From NCBI GenBank assembly GCA_001931905.2, contig MSJI02000766.1, positions 36,617-100,616 on the forward strand: a DNA stretch of 64,000 nucleotides, given 5' to 3'. Both the position numbers and the translations under genes were made by a program. Source of the DNA: Cladosporium sp. IMV 00045 (lineage: Eukaryota; Ascomycota; Dothideomycetes; Cladosporiales; Cladosporiaceae). Every line of letters starts with the position of its first letter. The first letter of the stretch is position 1. The notes beneath the pieces are model-generated. The model did not search any database, was not told the DNA's origin, and saw only the letters and a program-made list of their open reading frames with translations. Shown one piece after another: positions 52,243 to 63,306 of the stretch.

Positions 52243-53472
52243 ATGACACAACAACTCCCGTCCGAGGTGCGCGTCCTGACCGAAGACGACCTCTATCGCA
52301 CCTCATCACAATTCCGCGTCTGGTCCTTTTCACCCGAGAGCCTGGCTGATCTGCGCGCCAAAACACATCGAATCGCAATCGAGCGCATTGAACGGCAACG
52401 CAAGACGGGAGCAAATGGCGGCGAACAGAACGGTCAGAAAGAGGGAGAACCGCTGGATTACTTGACGGAAGAGGAGGAGTTGCGCCTTGTGCAGCGGTAT
52501 TGCGATATGATCCGCGCGACGAACGATCATCTCAACTGGCCGGCGAATGTGAAGGTATGAGAGACACGAGATCCTCCGACGAAGAGAACACCACAACGTT
52601 CCAACCGAGAATCACACCAACTAACGACTATCCAACATCCACAGGCAACAGCAATCCAATACCTCCGCCGCTTCTACCTCTCCAACTCCCCGCTCACCTA
52701 CCCGCCCAAGGACATCTACAAAACCGCCCTCTACCTCGCCAACAAAGCCGAGTCCAACGGCTGGGCCGTCTCCGCCTACGCGCACCGCATCTCCGCCAAA
52801 CCGGAGGAAATCCTCGCCTGCGAGTACAAAGTCATCCAGGCCCTGCGCTTCACCCTCGACGTGCGCCAGCCCAACCGCGGCTTGAAAGGCGTGATGATGG
52901 AACTGGACAACGCGGCTGAGGGACGGCCGGAGGCGCGCTTGAAGAGCGAGATCAAGAACCTGCAACCTCCCGGCGATGAGGCCAGGACGTCCTGGCGCCC
53001 TGGCTCCTCGGCCAGAGAGCGCGTGCAGCTGGCGTACACGGCCGCGCGCGGCTTGCTGGACTCGCCCGCGCTGCTGACCGATGCGTACTTCCTCTTCACG
53101 CCCTCGCAAATCGTCTTCTCCGCCCTCCAACTCGCCGACCCACCCCTCTCCGCCTGGTATCTATCCCTCAAACTCCCCGCAACCTCACCAACCCGGCCCA
53201 AAATCCTCGCCACACTGCGCAGCTGCGCAGACACGCTGTCGAGTTTCCAGCAAAGCGACGTGCTGACGAAAGACGCGCGGGCGGCGCTGGAAGCGAAGCT
53301 GGAACGGTGTCGCGATCCGAGCACGAGGGATATGGTGCAGAGTCACGTGGCGAGGCAGAGGGGGGAGGGGGCGGACGACGAGGCCAAGGCGGAGAGGAAG
53401 AGGGAGAAGGCCGAGAAGAGTAAGATGGAGAGTGACGATTTGTTCGGACCGAGTATTGGTGGGGGCAAGTGA
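52243..53472 (+). CDS. CCL1: Cyclin H / Ccl1 (TFIIH kinase cyclin)
   Basis: Exons 52243-52554 and 52645-53472 (90-nt intron GTATGA...CACAG) give 379 residues. The N-terminus EDDLYRTSSQFRVWSFSPES (about residues 13-32) is the cyclin H signature (YR-S-Q---W-FS). The first cyclin box spans the splice junction (YLTEEEELRLVQRYCDMIRA, then ATAIQYLRRFYLSNS and KDIYKTALYLANKAE), and a second box follows. Ccl1 pairs with the Kin28/CDK7 kinase in TFIIH and phosphorylates the RNA polymerase II C-terminal domain. The C-terminal tail is highly charged (KAERKREKAEKSKMES). Homology across the junction fixes the intron. Confidence 0.92.
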
Positions 53473-54167
53473 GGGAGTTGTGCTGGTGAGGTGAGGGTTT
53501 GCTTCTCGTGGCGGGGGGAGATGTTGCGAGGGCAGTTGGATCCGAACTATTACTTTTTACAACTTGTCATCTGTACTGAGCTGAGATGGTGCGTTGCGAA
53601 GGCCGAGTGTGGCATTTGCCGTCATGTTGCGAGCAGAAGCATTGGGTTCTCAGTTGCCAAAGGGGCAAATGGCTACTGACCGCAGCCGGCAGACAGAAAG
53701 CCAGGAGACAAAACACCCAGTCGTCCTCCTAGCTGTACTGAAGGCCTCCTCAAAAATCTAGGCTCTCCGGAAATCAGGGTTCCGACGAGAGCTTCTCCCG
53801 CGGGTCCAGGTGACGGAAGGGCAATGCGACCCGTTCATCTAGAGGAATTCTTGTGTGCGAAAAGGAAATCTGGAGGAAGGCCGTGGAGAACTCCCTGGAA
53901 AGAACTACATGGCGCGGTTTAGGCACTGGGCTGGTGTTCCGCCTTTGCATTGCAGAATTTCCAAGCGAATGAGGAGACTAGGCGAAGAATTCGCCCCCTT
54001 ATTAGGTGAATGCATGCTCGGGCACGAAAGACTCATGTTGTGTAATAATGATTATGATGATACAGAATACAATTCTGATATACCGTGTATTTGCACATAC
54101 ACGCCCTAAAAGAAAATCACTTCCCATCACCTCTCTCACCTCAAATCGTATAATCGCCATTGATCGA
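53473..54167. other. Intergenic
   Basis: The 3' regions of convergent genes, 695 bp. Short frames here show no recognisable product. Confidence 0.5.
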
Positions 54168-55679
54168 TCAAGTCCTGTAATCGCCGTTGATAGTAACATA
54201 CTCATGGCTGAAATCGCACGTCCAGAAAATCTCCTCAAAATTCGGCTTGCGCCCCTCGGACCTAGGAGAGTCGCTCAAGTTGACGAGGATCTCCAGGTCC
54301 TCCATCTCGAGGATCTGCTTGGCGCGCTCCTCGTCGACCTGCTCGGGCTCGCCGCGCACCAGCAACTTCAGCTCCTCGCTGCCGTCCGCCGGCACGAAAG
54401 ACACACTCGTCGTCGAAGGGTGCACGGGTTTGTATGCCTTCACGACGTCGGCGGGCGCCCGGTGTCGCTCATCCTGCGTGGCGGCGGGGTATGCGACATT
54501 GAGCTCGCGCGAGTTGATGATGCCCGGCGCGTAGCCGATGGCGCACAGGATGCGGCCCCAGTTGGCGTCTTTGCCGTACAGGGCGGTCTTGACCAGCGCG
54601 CTGGTGGCGATGCTGACGGCGGCGCGGCGGGCGGCGACCTGCGGGCCGTTGGTCTGCACGCGGATCGTCACGAATTTGGTCGCGCCTTCGCCGTCGCGAA
54701 CCACCAGCTTGGCCAGGTCGGCCATGAAGTCTGACAGCACCTTTTTGAAGGCCAGCATGTCGGGGTGGGGTTCCGCGACGGGGTCCTTGGGTGAATACAG
54801 AGGCTTAGTTCCGGGGGGTGCTGCGGCGCCATTGGCGAGCAGGGCGACGGTGTCGTTGGTGCTGGTATCGCCGTCGATCGAGATGTTATTGAAACTTCTG
54901 TTGGTGGCCGAGCGCAGTATGGATTGCATCGACTGCTGGTCGATGGACACGTCGGTGCAGATGATTCCGAGGAGGGTGGCCATGTTGGGGTGGATCATGC
55001 CGGCGCCTTTGGTCATACCTGCGATGCTATAGGTGGTGTCGGGCTGCGAAGGGAGGGTGAAGGTGCGGGACATGAGCTTGGGAAAGGTGTCGGTGGTGCA
55101 GATGGCTTGGGCGGCCTTCAACCAGTGCTCATGAGTGTTTCCAAGAGACTCCTTGAGTGAAGGGATGGCGTCGGTGATCTTCTTGATGGGCAATCTCTGG
55201 CCAATGACTCCGGTACTCATGACCAGCGTCGACGGATTGGAAGCGCCATGTTTAACACCGAGTGCTTTGTCGGTGGCGGTGGCCATCGCCTTTGCGTCCT
55301 CCATTCCGCCGTGGCCGGTCACAGCGTTGGCGCATCCTGAGTTGACTACAACGCCACGGATGCCACCGCTTGGGCGGCCGTTTAACGTGGTCATGGATAC
55401 GTTGACTGGAGCAGCCTTGAAGACATTGCGGGTGAAGACAGCCGAAGCATTGCATGGTTCCTCTGAGGTCACCAGGGCCAGATCGTCGTACTTGGTGTTG
55501 CTGGCTTTGACACCGGCATGGGCGCTACCGGCGAGAAAGCCTTTGGGATAAGTGCCAGAAGTAGGGACGTATTTCTGCTTCGCCGGTGGGATTGAGCGGT
55601 CAGCCGGTGCTGAATATTGGCGGACCTGGAAGACAGCTGAGAAGGCCCGCTTGGCAGCTCCCGCTGGTTTTAGTGCCAT
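54168..55679 (-). CDS. ARG7: Ornithine/glutamate acetyltransferase (ArgJ/Arg7)
   Basis: A 503-residue mitochondrial enzyme that moves the acetyl group from N-acetylornithine to glutamate, closing the acetyl cycle of arginine synthesis. The first 20-25 residues ([20 protein letters not shown]) are a basic, Ser/Ala-rich mitochondrial presequence. The family core shows [33 protein letters not shown], the self-cleavage site [14 protein letters not shown] (cleaved before Thr to free the nucleophile), [20 protein letters not shown] and a C-terminal [18 protein letters not shown]. No intron. Two perfect TGACTCA sites upstream suggest Gcn4/CpcA cross-pathway control. Confidence 0.95.
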   Translation of the reverse strand: MALKPAGAAKRAFSAVFQVRQYSAPADRSIPPAKQKYVPTSGTYPKGFLAGSAHAGVKASNTKYDDLALVTSEEPCNASAVFTRNVFKAAPVNVSMTTLNGRPSGGIRGVVVNSGCANAVTGHGGMEDAKAMATATDKALGVKHGASNPSTLVMSTGVIGQRLPIKKITDAIPSLKESLGNTHEHWLKAAQAICTTDTFPKLMSRTFTLPSQPDTTYSIAGMTKGAGMIHPNMATLLGIICTDVSIDQQSMQSILRSATNRSFNNISIDGDTSTNDTVALLANGAAAPPGTKPLYSPKDPVAEPHPDMLAFKKVLSDFMADLAKLVVRDGEGATKFVTIRVQTNGPQVAARRAAVSIATSALVKTALYGKDANWGRILCAIGYAPGIINSRELNVAYPAATQDERHRAPADVVKAYKPVHPSTTSVSFVPADGSEELKLLVRGEPEQVDEERAKQILEMEDLEILVNLSDSPRSEGRKPNFEEIFWTCDFSHEYVTINGDYRT

Positions 55680-55859
55680 GCTGATGTGATTTTAATGGCA
55701 GTCCTCTCAGTATGGAAGATCGATTTGATGCAGTGGGTGATGTCCTGTATGTGATCGAGGTTGAAACGGCCAAAAGCCAATGGCAGTTGTGGACGGTGGA
55801 GATAAAGCCACCAGAACCCAAATTTTGGGTGTAGGGAGGAATGTGTACACCAACGACGG

Positions 55860-55866
55860 TGACTCA
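55860..55866. promoter_or_regulatory. Gcn4/CpcA binding site TGACTCA
   Basis: A perfect TGACTCA, about 181 bp before the ArgJ start codon and 307 bp before aminopeptidase P. The bZIP activator of amino-acid biosynthesis (Gcn4/CPC1/CpcA) binds this sequence. Confidence 0.7.
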
Positions 55867-55942
55867 GTCTATCCCGGTCTCTGTCCTCTACCTCTAGAGA
55901 GTCACATATACCAATTGCGAGGAGAGGTGGTGTGGTATGGGT

Positions 55943-55949
55943 TGACTCA
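55943..55949. promoter_or_regulatory. Second Gcn4/CpcA site TGACTCA
   Basis: A perfect TGACTCA within the palindromic GTTGACTCAAC, about 264 bp before ArgJ and 224 bp before aminopeptidase P. Two such sites 83 bp apart in one promoter make chance less likely. Confidence 0.7.
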
Positions 55950-56172
55950 ACTGGCAGTACGCGATCCTTGATCAGATATCGCGGCTATTCCTCGGTTGAT
56001 GCTCTATCCATTGAGCTTGTCGGCGAGGTCGGCGTTGACATCAGCCGGAAGCCATACGATCACCTGCCTGTACTGACAGCCTGCGAGATAGGCCTAGCTG
56101 CATGCTGCCCGCATATCGATCTATCCACTTGCTGTCATACCCTCTACTCTCTCACCTTTGGGTCAACATCTC

Positions 56173-58173
56173 ATGTTCAGACCCTTCTCCCGCCTGGTCG
56201 CCTCATCTGCGCGAAGGCCCGTCCGCAACTTCACCATCTCATCTCTTCTGAGAGCTCCACAGCAGAAGTCGGTCGATATGGATCAGGTCAACACGACCGC
56301 CCGCCTGCAGCGCTTGCGCGAGCTCATGGCCCAGCAGAAGGTAGATATCTACAGTACGCACAAGCCATGACAGCCGCGCATGAACGCTGACTGACGCCTC
56401 GCCCTAGTCGTGCCCTCCGAAGACTCGCATCAATCCGAGTACATAGCCCCAAGCGATGCCCGACGAGAGTTCATTTCCGGCTTCTCTGGATCTGCTGGCA
56501 CCGCTGTCATCACACTCGACAAGGCCGCTTTGGCGACCGATGGACGTTACTTCAACCAAGCGAGCAAGCAGCTCGATTCCAACTGGACACTCCTAAAGCA
56601 GGGTCTCCAGGATGTCCCTTCGTGGCAGGACTGGACCGCCGAGCAGGCAAGCGAGGGTGCGGGAAAGAAGATCGTTGGTGCCGATCCCACTACGCTGACT
56701 GCGCCTGACGCGAGGAAGCTGGCTGAGAAGATCAAGAAGAAGGGAGGCAAGGACTTGGTTGCTGTCAAAGACAACCTCGTGGATCAAGTATGGGGCAAAG
56801 ACAGACCAGACCGACCTAACGAGCCGGTCAAGGTTCATGGCCAGGAATACGCTGGGAAGGCTTTCGGAGAAAAGATCGAGGAATTGAGAAAGGAATTGGA
56901 GAAGAAGAAGGCCGCTGGCTTCGTCGTCAGCATGCTCGACGAGATCGCCTGGCTGTTCAACCTCCGTGGCAACGACATCCCATACAACCCGGTTTTCTTC
57001 GCATATGCTGTCGTCACCCCTTCAGATGTGAAGCTCTACATCGACGAGTCTAAGCTCCCAGAACAGGCCAAGTCGCACCTGTCTGGTGTCACTATCCGAC
57101 CATATGAAGAGATCTTTTCCGACATTGCCGCTCTGTCGTCGTCCGCTGCCTCAGACTCCAAGCCGCGCAAGTATCTTATCTCGACCAAAGCATCATGGGC
57201 ACTCTCCCAGGCGCTTGGAGGTGAGGAGAAGGTCGATGAAGTCCGCTCACCAGTTGGCGATGCAAAGGCTGTCAAGAACCCTACCGAGCTGGAAGGAATG
57301 CGCCAATGCCACATCCGCGACGGCGCTGCACTGAGCGAGTACTTCGCGTGGCTCGAACACGAGCTCATCGAAAAGAAGACCACCCTCGACGAAGTCCAAG
57401 CCTCCGACAAACTCGAAGCAATCCGCAGCAAGCACGACAAATTCGCCGGTCTCAGCTTCGACACCATCTCCTCCACCGGCCCCAACGCAGCCGTAATCCA
57501 CTACAAAGCCGAGCCCGGCAACTGCTCCATCATCGACCCCGCCAAAATCTACCTCTGCGACTCCGGCTGCCAATACTTCGACGGCACGACCGACACCACC
57601 CGCACCCTTCACTTCGGCCAGCCCACCTCGCAAGAACGCGAAGCCTACACCCTAGTCCTGAAAGGCCACATCGCGCTGGAGCAAACACGCTTCCCCAAAG
57701 GCACATCCGGCTTCGCCATCGACGCCATGGCGCGCCAGCACCTCTGGCAGTACGGTCTGGACTACCGCCACGGCACAGGCCACGGCATCGGGTCCTTCCT
57801 GAACGTGCACGAAGGTCCCATCGGCATCGGCACGCGCGTGCAGTACTCCGAAGTCCCCCTCGCCATCGGCAACGTCATCAGCAACGAGCCGGGCTACTAC
57901 GAGGACGGCAACTACGGCATCCGCATTGAGAACGTCGTCATGGTGAGGGAAGTCCAGACGAAGCACAAGTTCGGCGACAAGCCTTATCTCGGCTTCGAGC
58001 ACGTCACTATGGTTCCCATGTGTAGGAAGCTGGTGGATGTGGGGCTGCTGAGTGACGGGGAGAAGAACTGGTTGAATGAGTATCACGCTGAGGTGAAGGA
58101 GAAGACGAAGCATTTCTTCAAGGACGATGAGGTCACGAGGATGTGGCTGGAGAGGGAGTGTGCGCCTTACTGA
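56173..58173 (+). CDS. ampp: Xaa-Pro aminopeptidase P
   Basis: Exons 56173-56353 and 56408-58173 (54-nt intron GTACGC...CCTAG) give 648 residues. The N-terminus [20 protein letters not shown] is a mitochondrial-type presequence. A second ATG at 56278 ([10 protein letters not shown]) would give a cytosolic form, so dual targeting by start choice is plausible. Two creatinase-like N-domains precede the pita-bread metallopeptidase. Its manganese ligands are visible in [19 protein letters not shown] (two Asp), [17 protein letters not shown] (His), [10 protein letters not shown] and [10 protein letters not shown] (two Glu). The enzyme removes N-terminal residues that precede proline. It shares a promoter with ArgJ. 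Confidence 0.94.
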
Positions 58174-58854
58174 GGTGCTGTTGGTGCACCTTTCTGTGTG
58201 GGGTTTTGCGCCGTTTACAGCCAGTAGATGGCTTGCTTGCATTTATTATTAGATCTCACGCCATTGGTTCTGAAAGATAAACACCCTACAAGACTTCCAT
58301 TGTTCTCTTTCTCCACTCTACACCGAAATCCCGCAGCTCACGACACACCCCCTTCTCATTAATCATCAATCGATTCTCAAATCTTCCCGCCTTGAAAGCT
58401 TGAAAGGACTCCGCCATTGGAATTTTAGATTCGTCCAGACGGACGGAAGTTTACTTTTCCTCACCTCTACTCAATGCTGACCATTTGCGCACGCCCAATG
58501 GCTTTCCAATACATATTCGACATACTGGAGAGGGGAAGCATTTACGAACATCCAATAATCGTGCTGGAGAAACGAATACACTACACCAGAGCTGTCATAT
58601 CACATCATTCGTCCTGCTGGATAGGTACTCAATGCTATCACTTCATGGTCCTGGGTGTGAATCGTTCCTTTTCTATTCTGTTCCGTATCGTTTCAATGTT
58701 ATTTGTGTAGAGTTCTATCATTTCTATGGATTTTCCGACCTTCCTCCATCCTCGATATTAGGCCAAATTTCCCATTGATACCCAGCACATTGTAAAACCG
58801 CAATCATCTCATTCAAACCCCACGAAAAGAGATATAAAGGGAAGAGAAGAAAAC
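58174..58854. other. Intergenic, 681 bp
   Basis: No supported gene. The last 25 bp before the next ATG contain GATATAAAGG, a TATA-like string very close to the start. Confidence 0.45.
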
Positions 58855-60076
58855 ATGTCGCCAGCAACGATGAACGCCTCAGACCTCGCCAAAATGCGCC
58901 AGGATCGCAGGAAACACAGCAGGGGTGTTATACAGCAGCCGGTGAGATTTCTCCTTCTCGTTCCATCTGATGACTTCCCGACTTTTCCCTCCACTTTTCT
59001 TCGAGATTGAGAAGGAGCCATACCACCCGCCCAACCAAGCAAGCAACCAACTAAACGATTCTCCCAAGTCCCGTCCCTCCGTTGCTATGCCACTGGATAG
59101 ACTCGAGACGATTCCGATGACAACGACAACAACAACAACAATGACAGCATCAGGCTCAGGCTCAGGATCAAGATCCCACCCACGCGCACAATCCCAACCC
59201 CACCCCCAACTCCCCTACCGCTTCACCGACCGCCCCTCCACCGCCGTCCCGCGCGAAAACCTCAACAACCCACCCCCGCCACGCACCCAACCGACCATCC
59301 GCTTCGCGTCGCCACAATACCAGCCTCCCACAACCCCCAAGCGCTGCGCAACCGCAGCCCAAGGGCCGCGAGGTTCCCTGGCCTGCCCGTCGGCATCGTC
59401 TTCTTGCTCGGCATCGGGGAAGAGGGCGGATAGTCTCGTCCCGCCACCACAGTCTTCGAGGTCATCTGCGACCGCTGGTACGGAGGAGAAAGTCACGAGT
59501 GCGAGTGGGAGGAGGAAGAGTACGGTCGCGTCGCTGTTTCAGAGTAGGAGTTGGTCGATGTTTTGGGATCCGAAGATTCGGGCTACGGGGGGTGGAGCGG
59601 TGGATGGCGGTGGGGATCAGAGGTCCGATGAAGCCGACGGGGAAAGCGGAGCTGAAGAGCGACAGCGCCGCAGGTCTTTCCTCTGGCGGTGCAGACACGA
59701 TCGGCTCTTGCACGTTGTGCTGGGCATGGTGGTGTTGGTCGGCAGTGCGCTGATCGTGGCAGGCGTGGTTTGGAGCGTGACGCACGAGAAGCGCGTGGCG
59801 GAGGATAAGCGGGATTTCGTCTGTGGGAAAGGGATAGCGGGCGGGCCGAGGTGCGCTGTGAGGTTAAAGGGGGATGAGGCGGGCGTGGGGAAGGCGAGTT
59901 GGTTGGATGGTGAGGTTGTCGATTGGTGGTTGAAGAATCATTGTGTTTGGCGTGGGGAGGAGGGGGAGTGGTGGTGTGGTGCGGCGATTGGGCAGAAGGA
60001 GGGCGAGGGGGATGAGGTGCTGCCGGAGGGGACTTGGTTGGAGAAAGTCGAGGAGGAGGAGGAGAGGCCTGGGTAG
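58855..60076 (+). CDS. Hypothetical single-pass membrane protein
   Basis: Exons 58855-58941 and 59006-60076 (64-nt intron GTGAGA...TCGAG, a weak GAG acceptor) give 385 residues. I do not recognise the family. Residues 1-29 (MSPATMNASDLAKMRQDRRK and on) are basic. A long disordered Ser/Pro/Thr-rich region follows, including a threonine run and a GSGSGSGS stretch. A basic patch (ERQRRRSFLWRCRHDRLLH) precedes one strong transmembrane helix (VVLGMVVLVGSALIVAGVVW, about residues 265-285). The roughly 100-residue part beyond it contains four spaced cysteines, which could form disulfides outside the cytosol. Topology would be N-in, C-out by the positive-inside rule. The function is unknown. Confidence 0.6.
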
Positions 60077-60210
60077 ATGGTGGTGTGGCCTCGTGATCGT
60101 TGTGTTGCGTTCCTTTGAAAAGGAGAACTTCCTTGTCGTGCTTTCATCCTTGATCTGGTGCAATCCTCGGTGGCAAAGGCAATAAGGGACGGAACTCGTA
60201 GGCTGGTGAT

Positions 60211-60846
60211 CTATTCCCATTCATCGTCATCATTATCTTCCTCAGGCCTCAGCCTCTGCTTCGTCCTCGTCCTCTCATCAACCTCAGTAATCTTAGCTCT
60301 CTCCAAAACGCCACAAGCCAGCAACCGGTCTTCCAACTGCGCCAACTTGAAAGAATCCGGCTTCGTGCCCAACCCTTCAAAGCCAATGATACGATCCACG
60401 CCCACACCGTCAATGAAAGAAATGACACAAGGCAAGACCTGAATGCCAAGCTTGACAACAAGGAAAGACGCATTCTCAACATTAATGCTGACAATCCTCG
60501 TCTCGTAATGCTTCTCAGCGACCGGCCTCAGCTTCTCGTCCATGATGCGGCAGCGGTTGAAGTCCGGTTTCATGAAGTGCACGACGCAGTACTTGCTGCT
60601 GGTCGTGATGCTCATGAGCTGCTTCTCGTCCTTGATCTCCTGATAGGTGCCGTAGGAGGCTTCCTTTTGGATTTTGGCCCGGTTGAGCTCCGCGTGCAGT
60701 TGTTGCAGGCGCTGCTCGCGCATGGCTGCGAAGGTGGCGTTGTCGGATTCCTCTTCCAGCTCGGCGATGAGGGCGTCTTCGTCGTCCGAGTCGGTGGGTT
60801 GTTGCCTATCTAGGACTTTGGCTACGTTGGCGTCGAGGGGTGCCAT
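60211..60846 (-). CDS. PLP1: Phosducin-like protein Plp1 (TXNDC9 type)
   Basis: A 211-residue intronless protein. An acidic helical N-terminus (DSDDEDALIAELEEESDNAT) is followed by QRLQQLHAELNRAKI and a thioredoxin-fold domain (about 70-180: KYCVVHFMKPDFNRCRIMDE, then VENASFLVVKLGIQVLPCVI) that lacks the redox CxxC, as in phosducin-like proteins. Plp1/TXNDC9 works with the CCT chaperonin in folding tubulin and actin. The acidic tail (PEEDNDDDEWE) is typical. It is convergent with the membrane protein gene, 134 bp between the stops. Confidence 0.9.
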   Translation of the reverse strand: MAPLDANVAKVLDRQQPTDSDDEDALIAELEEESDNATFAAMREQRLQQLHAELNRAKIQKEASYGTYQEIKDEKQLMSITTSSKYCVVHFMKPDFNRCRIMDEKLRPVAEKHYETRIVSINVENASFLVVKLGIQVLPCVISFIDGVGVDRIIGFEGLGTKPDSFKLAQLEDRLLACGVLERAKITEVDERTRTKQRLRPEEDNDDDEWE

Positions 60847-61901
60847 TTTTTGTGAGTTGTGAAGAATTATTGGCTATTGCTATGTGCAATCTAGCGTTTC
60901 TGAATTGGCAATTGGGCTTTCTGGGTATATGTGCGTTTGTTTTGGTGATGTCTGAATTTCTGGCACGCAAATCGAGGGGTACAGGCAGCTTTGATTTGCT
61001 CGTGAAAGCGGCGGGACAGCGGGAGGCGGCTGGCTGACTCGAATTCATCAATCAACACAAGTCAGTCACTTAAAGTTACCTAACGCTCTTTCTACTCTAA
61101 ATGCCACTTCCTATGCTAAAATATCGAGTTGTATTCTCGGAAGTAGGATGACAGACGGGATCACATGAGCGCGACGTTTTCCACACTGGAAAGCCACCAC
61201 AAACACACCCACTATCGCGAGACGCGTACCCATCCCATCCCAAATCCCGTCTCACCCAGAGCCAAGGATACTTCCCCATCGGATGCCCTGCCCCCGAACC
61301 ACAACTTGCATCAAAATAAATGGAGCCATAGTTCCATGCCATCGGTATTCGATGTTCGATGGAGTTTTGTGTGATTTACATACCTTATGCATATTATTGC
61401 TTATACAATTCGGGTTCTATGGTTATCATATTACAGGTTCCGGCAGATTTCCCTTCCGCGCGTTGTCAGCCCTACTTTCATCCACTAAAAAAACGATAAC
61501 GCCTCTTGCGTTGAGGCGAGGCGCAAGCTTTGAAGTTAAATTTGGTTTTTGTGGATGTCGGGTGGGTGGATGTGTGCTTGTAGTCAAGATTTGTTGTAGC
61601 GGTTGCGTACGAGGTCTTGATTGTGGGTAATATGAGGGACATGGGACTTTTGCTAAAGTGGTCAGTCAAGCTTTCTTTGGCATAGAAATCGCGTGAGAAG
61701 TTTTGAAGTCCCAACCCGGCCCAAATGGCGGGTGATCGGACGATCTATTATTCGACTGGTAGTAATACATAGCAAAAAGACAGTCGTCGTGTAGAGGTCC
61801 CGTTCTGTACCCTCCAGTCCCGGACTCGGTGGGTATCGCGGAATAAAAGAAGTAAGACCCAGCAGAAACCAAAGCCCATAACCCCAAAGAATCCACCGAA
61901 A
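60847..61901. other. Intergenic, 1055 bp
   Basis: Holds the promoter of PLP1 and the 3' side of the seven-helix gene. A minus frame at 61478-61714 and plus frames here show no recognisable product. I call nothing. Confidence 0.5.
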
Positions 61902-63306
61902 TCAAGACATCCCACGCTCCGCTTTTTCCTCGCTCTTGCTCTCCGCCTTGCTGGCTTTGTCCGACGAAGCGTCCGAGCCGTAATAGCTGACCGCGTGCGT
62001 GACCTCGACTTTCCTCATGATTCCCGTGCGGTCCAGGGTGTTCACGGGCGTGGCGTTTCCTTGCGCGTGCGCGACGAGCTCGACTTCGTCCAGCGATGTG
62101 CGCGTGTCCTCCTGCCATTTTCGCCGAGCGGCCGTTTTGCGCGTGTTGGTCATGTTGGCGGAGGAGTTGGTGTTGTAGTGGCCGTTGGTGTTGTTGGAGG
62201 AGCCGTAGGCTACTTTGTCGCGGAGGAATTTGAACTGGCCGACTGCGGCTGGGAGGCAGCAGCAGATTAGGGCGATGCCTGCTTCGGCGTTGCTTTGAGG
62301 GATTGTCAGTCGCGTGTCTGATGAGTTGATGTATGGATGATGTGCAACTTACCCGGTCAAGACGACTTGGATGAAGAAGATGGTCAAATCTGTGGAGCTC
62401 CCTTCGCTGAGAACGAGGTGTAGACGCCATGCACTGAACGCAGTCGCGAGACCTCCGACGGCCAACATGCCGCCGACGCGCAGCTTCCTCTGAAAGGTGA
62501 TTTGCAATGACCAAGTCAAGGGCAGCGGGAGCACCAGAATAATGGCGTCGGTGACGGTACTGATAAGCGAATCCGCAGTGAAAACGGCCGTCTGATCGAT
62601 GCATTTGGACATGTCGCCCGTCCAGTATGCCGAGACGGGCATGCAAACTCGGACTTTGAGAATCAATGAAACTGTATAGTAGATGATAAGGAGAATGGCG
62701 AGGCCGTATATGCCCTGCACTCTTCGCTTATAAGGGGCGAAGACGCGCGCGATGAGGGCGAGAATGCTGAGCTTGATGAAGAGCGTCATCAAGGGGTAGA
62801 AGATCGTTGTAACGTACATCGACTGTTGATGAGATGTCAGCGTTGAGACTCCTCGAGATGGATCGCGTCGAATGGGAAACGAACCTTCAAGTAGGGTGTC
62901 ATTTCCTCCACAGGGACTTCCCATGCATGATATCCGCCTCCATGAACGCCGACTGTGATGATATGTTAGAAGAGTGACCTGCTGACTTTGGTAACAGGGA
63001 AGACTCACGGGCAATGCCTCCAGCACAGTATCCGACCAGCAGAATGTATGAGACCAAGGTGAGATCTGGTTTATATCAGCTCCGGACGAGCAATGACGGA
63101 CATCCACGTCGCAACTTACAGTCATCATAAACCACGTGCCAGCTTGCTACTCTCACTTTCTGAATAGCTCTAATGGCACAAAAGATCGTACAGAGCCCGA
63201 TCGTCAAGCCTTGCGTGACAAAGTTGACCATGTGAATGATGTCTGTGGGATTTTCCAGATCCTGTTTGGCACCCTCATATGGCGGAGGAACCATGGACTC
63301 CGCCAT
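61902..63306 (-). CDS. SAT4/PTH11-type rhodopsin-fold integral membrane protein
   Basis: Complement exons 63306-63120, 63065-63009, 62952-62885, 62822-62353 and 62292-61902 give 390 residues. Introns are 54, 56, 62 and 60 nt and all restore frame. Seven hydrophobic helices are visible: VNFVTQGLTIGLCTIFCAIR, LTLVSYILLVGYCAGGIA, VTTIFYPLMTLFIKLSILAL, YGLAILLIIYYTVSLILKV, FTADSLISTVTDAIILVLPL, RVGGMLAVGGLATAFSAWRL and the NAEAGIALICCCLPA helix. The GGGYHAWEV extracellular loop and the final NAEAGIALI block are typical of fungal rhodopsin-domain (SAT4/PTH11) proteins, candidate surface sensors. The tail is Ser/Lys-rich and cytosolic. The ATG of MAESMVPPP is preferred to one 40 codons upstream. 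The last acceptor is AAG, which is less common. Confidence 0.82.

Larger units (their letters stand above)
55680..56172. other. Divergent promoter region, ARG7 and aminopeptidase P
   Basis: 493 bp carrying the two TGACTCA sites; no coding sequence is supported. Confidence 0.6.
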
